From Candidatus Cloacimonadota bacterium (lineage in GTDB: Bacteria; Muiribacteriota; UBA6191; JACPRK01), in contig JAJFLN010000235.1 of assembly GCA_021772705.1 (NCBI GenBank), positions 1 to 7,647 on the forward strand: a stretch of DNA of 7,647 nt, written 5' to 3'. The stretch's first letter is position 1; each line of letters opens with the position of its first letter. This document shows positions 6,944 to 7,647 of this stretch, piece after piece. Both the position numbers and the translations under genes were made by a program. The notes under the pieces were generated by a model. That model had not been told where the DNA came from and did no database searches. It was given only the letters and a program-made list of their open reading frames with translations.

Positions 6944-6973
6944 ATTCTAGCACGATACGGGATGCCATGCCAG
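6944..6973 (-). promoter_or_regulatory. Candidate sigma-70-type promoter for the operon
   Basis: On the minus strand a -10-like TAGAAT (6949 to 6944) is preceded directly by TGC, an extended -10 element. A weaker -35-like CTGGCA (6973 to 6968, 4 of 6 to consensus) lies 18 nt upstream. Transcription would begin near 6936-6938 and give a leader of about 75 nt. It is the best match in the 240-nt gap upstream of the operon, but it is a prediction from consensus only. Confidence 0.5.
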
Positions 6974-6998
6974 CGACGACGACAGGCTTCCGAAGAGA

Positions 6999-7021
6999 GC
7001 ATGTCAGGCAGGGGGCATGTC
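6999..7021. repeat. Short direct repeat upstream of the candidate promoter
   Basis: GCATGTC occurs at 6999-7005 and again at 7015-7021, 16 bp apart, about 26 bp upstream of the -35-like element. The spacing is about one and a half helical turns. It could be a pair of operator half-sites or chance. The rest of 6975-7102 shows no gene or strong motif. Confidence 0.25.
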
Positions 7022-7102
7022 TCAATCTCTGATAGTTCCATCAACCTGCCAGTCTATCTGCACGAGCGATCGACCCTGCCGGACAACAGGCGTGTCCTCG
7101 GG

Positions 7103-7508
7103 TCAATCACGCAGATCATCCAGGTTGACTGTCTTCCCCTGATCCGTCACGTAGAGGTAGCCTCGCCCACGGATCAGATCCGTCGCCGAAGCAGCAGACG
7201 TCCCCTTGAGAAGGGTCCGGAACCGATTGCGCTTGAAACTCAGAGAGAGCAGGGAACCGGGACCGATGGGGCGAGCCGAATCATTCACCTGCAACAGGGT
7301 GTCCACGAATGGCTGGCTGAACTGAGCGGCATCGATGAGGAAACCCGGAGGCCCCGGACTCCGCCGTCCGTCCCACCAGGGTCAGGTCGATGGAGGGCAC
7401 GGTGAGGCTCACCAGGTTGGCCCGGTAGATCTGTCCCGGGACGGAGGAAGTTCGTCGGGAGGCTCCCGCCGTCGCGGTCTTCCCCGTCACCCGAGGCCCG
7501 AGGCCCAT
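7103..7508 (-). pseudogene. Small unrecognised reading frame, apparently broken by a one-base frameshift
   Basis: Two minus-strand frames abut here. The first runs from the ATG at 7508 with coding-like third positions (mostly G or C) through TVPSIDLTLVGRTAESGAS; the second carries on as GFLIDAAQFSQPFVDTLLQV and ends in TVNLDDLRD at a TGA (7103). They join near 7345-7355, in a G/C run, if one base is removed, giving about 134 residues. In its own frame the second part has an upstream stop at 7382-7384, and the first frame, if continued, closes at 7281, so neither half makes the whole product. No clear Shine-Dalgarno precedes 7508, and the frame begins only about 20 nt after the rRNA terminator, so the 5' end may also be lost. 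I do not recognise the family. A sequencing indel would equally explain the break. Confidence 0.45.
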
Positions 7509-7530
7509 TCCAGCCTTTTCGGGTAAGAGA

Positions 7531-7564
7531 AAGCCCCGGACCTCTCAGGGGGGGGCCGGGGCTT
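7531..7564 (-). terminator. Intrinsic terminator of the rRNA operon
   Basis: On the minus strand AAGCCCCGG and CCGGGGCTT form a perfect 9-bp stem around a 16-nt loop that starts with eight C. It is followed by a pyrimidine-rich TCTCTTA tail and begins about 9 nt after the 5S 3' end. The placement fits a transcription stop for the rRNA operon; the U-tract is interrupted, so efficiency is uncertain. Confidence 0.82.
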
Positions 7565-7572
7565 GTATATGA

Positions 7573-7647
7573 CCCCCGTCGACGACCTACTCTCCCACAG
7601 AACAGTTCTGCAGTACCATCGGCGCAGGAGGGCTTGACTTCCGTGTT
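7573..7647 (-). rRNA. rrf: 5S ribosomal RNA, 3' part
   Basis: The minus strand from the window edge carries about 75 nt of a gene that is usually near 115 nt. It shows the universal GCGCCGATGGTACTGC block, a CAGAA/TTCTG hairpin and GGGAGAGTAGGTCG near the 3' end, then a GACGGGGG that should pair with the missing 5' end in helix I. The 3' end is placed at about 7573, with an uncertainty of 2 nt. The 16S and 23S genes are expected beyond 7647, since 5S is normally last in the operon. Confidence 0.93.

Noticed and set aside
6635..7405. Plus-strand open frame of 256 codons spanning the intergenic region
   Set aside because: It begins inside the dehydrogenase gene on the other strand, crosses the predicted promoter and leader, and has Arg/Ser/Pro-rich shadow-like composition with no motif.
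1..7647. CRISPR array, insertion sequence, tRNA or prophage signal
   Set aside because: I saw no regularly spaced repeats, transposase-like frame, terminal inverted repeats or tRNA-like cloverleaf on either strand.

Overview
The window is a GC-rich bacterial chromosome segment in which everything real lies on the minus strand, so it is read from high to low coordinates. It opens with the 3' part of a 5S rRNA gene (the end of an rRNA operon that continues beyond position 7647) and its hairpin terminator. About 0.45 kb of sparse DNA follows, holding a small reading frame that appears broken by a one-base frameshift. Next come a promoter-like region with a structured leader and a tight six-gene operon that runs off the window at position 1. 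I cannot name the organism. High GC, an ACP-dependent citrate lyase and a 5S unlike the enterobacterial one suggest a free-living, probably anaerobic or facultative bacterium outside the well-studied groups; that is inference.

In transcription order the operon encodes: (1) an isocitrate/isopropylmalate dehydrogenase-family enzyme with NADP-type cofactor residues; (2) a single-chain aconitase-superfamily enzyme that resembles fungal mitochondrial homoaconitase (Lys4) more than ordinary aconitase or LeuCD; (3) a small HD-domain-like protein whose His-Asp doublet reads Ala-Asp; (4) an MmgE/PrpD-family dehydratase; (5) a fusion of citrate lyase acyl carrier protein (CitD) with the beta subunit (CitE); (6) the N-terminal 139 residues of citrate lyase alpha subunit (CitF). 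Intergenic gaps shrink along the operon (45, 24, 19 nt, then overlaps of about 11-20 and 4 nt), which implies co-expression and translational coupling of the lyase genes.

Together the products can act on one tricarboxylate (or alkyl-malate) substrate by two routes. One is isomerisation by dehydration and rehydration (PrpD and aconitase-like) followed by oxidative decarboxylation (dehydrogenase). The other is ACP-dependent cleavage to acetate plus a 2-oxoacid (CitDE/CitF). Citrate is the default substrate. The Lys4-like isomerase, the departure at one substrate-pocket position of the dehydrogenase and the extra PrpD leave open a homologue such as citramalate, methylcitrate or homocitrate. No homocitrate synthase, transporter, or CitC/CitX/CitG maturation gene is visible; these could lie below position 1. 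The cluster composition, the CitD-CitE fusion and its odd prosthetic-group site, and the degenerate HD protein are the points most worth following up.
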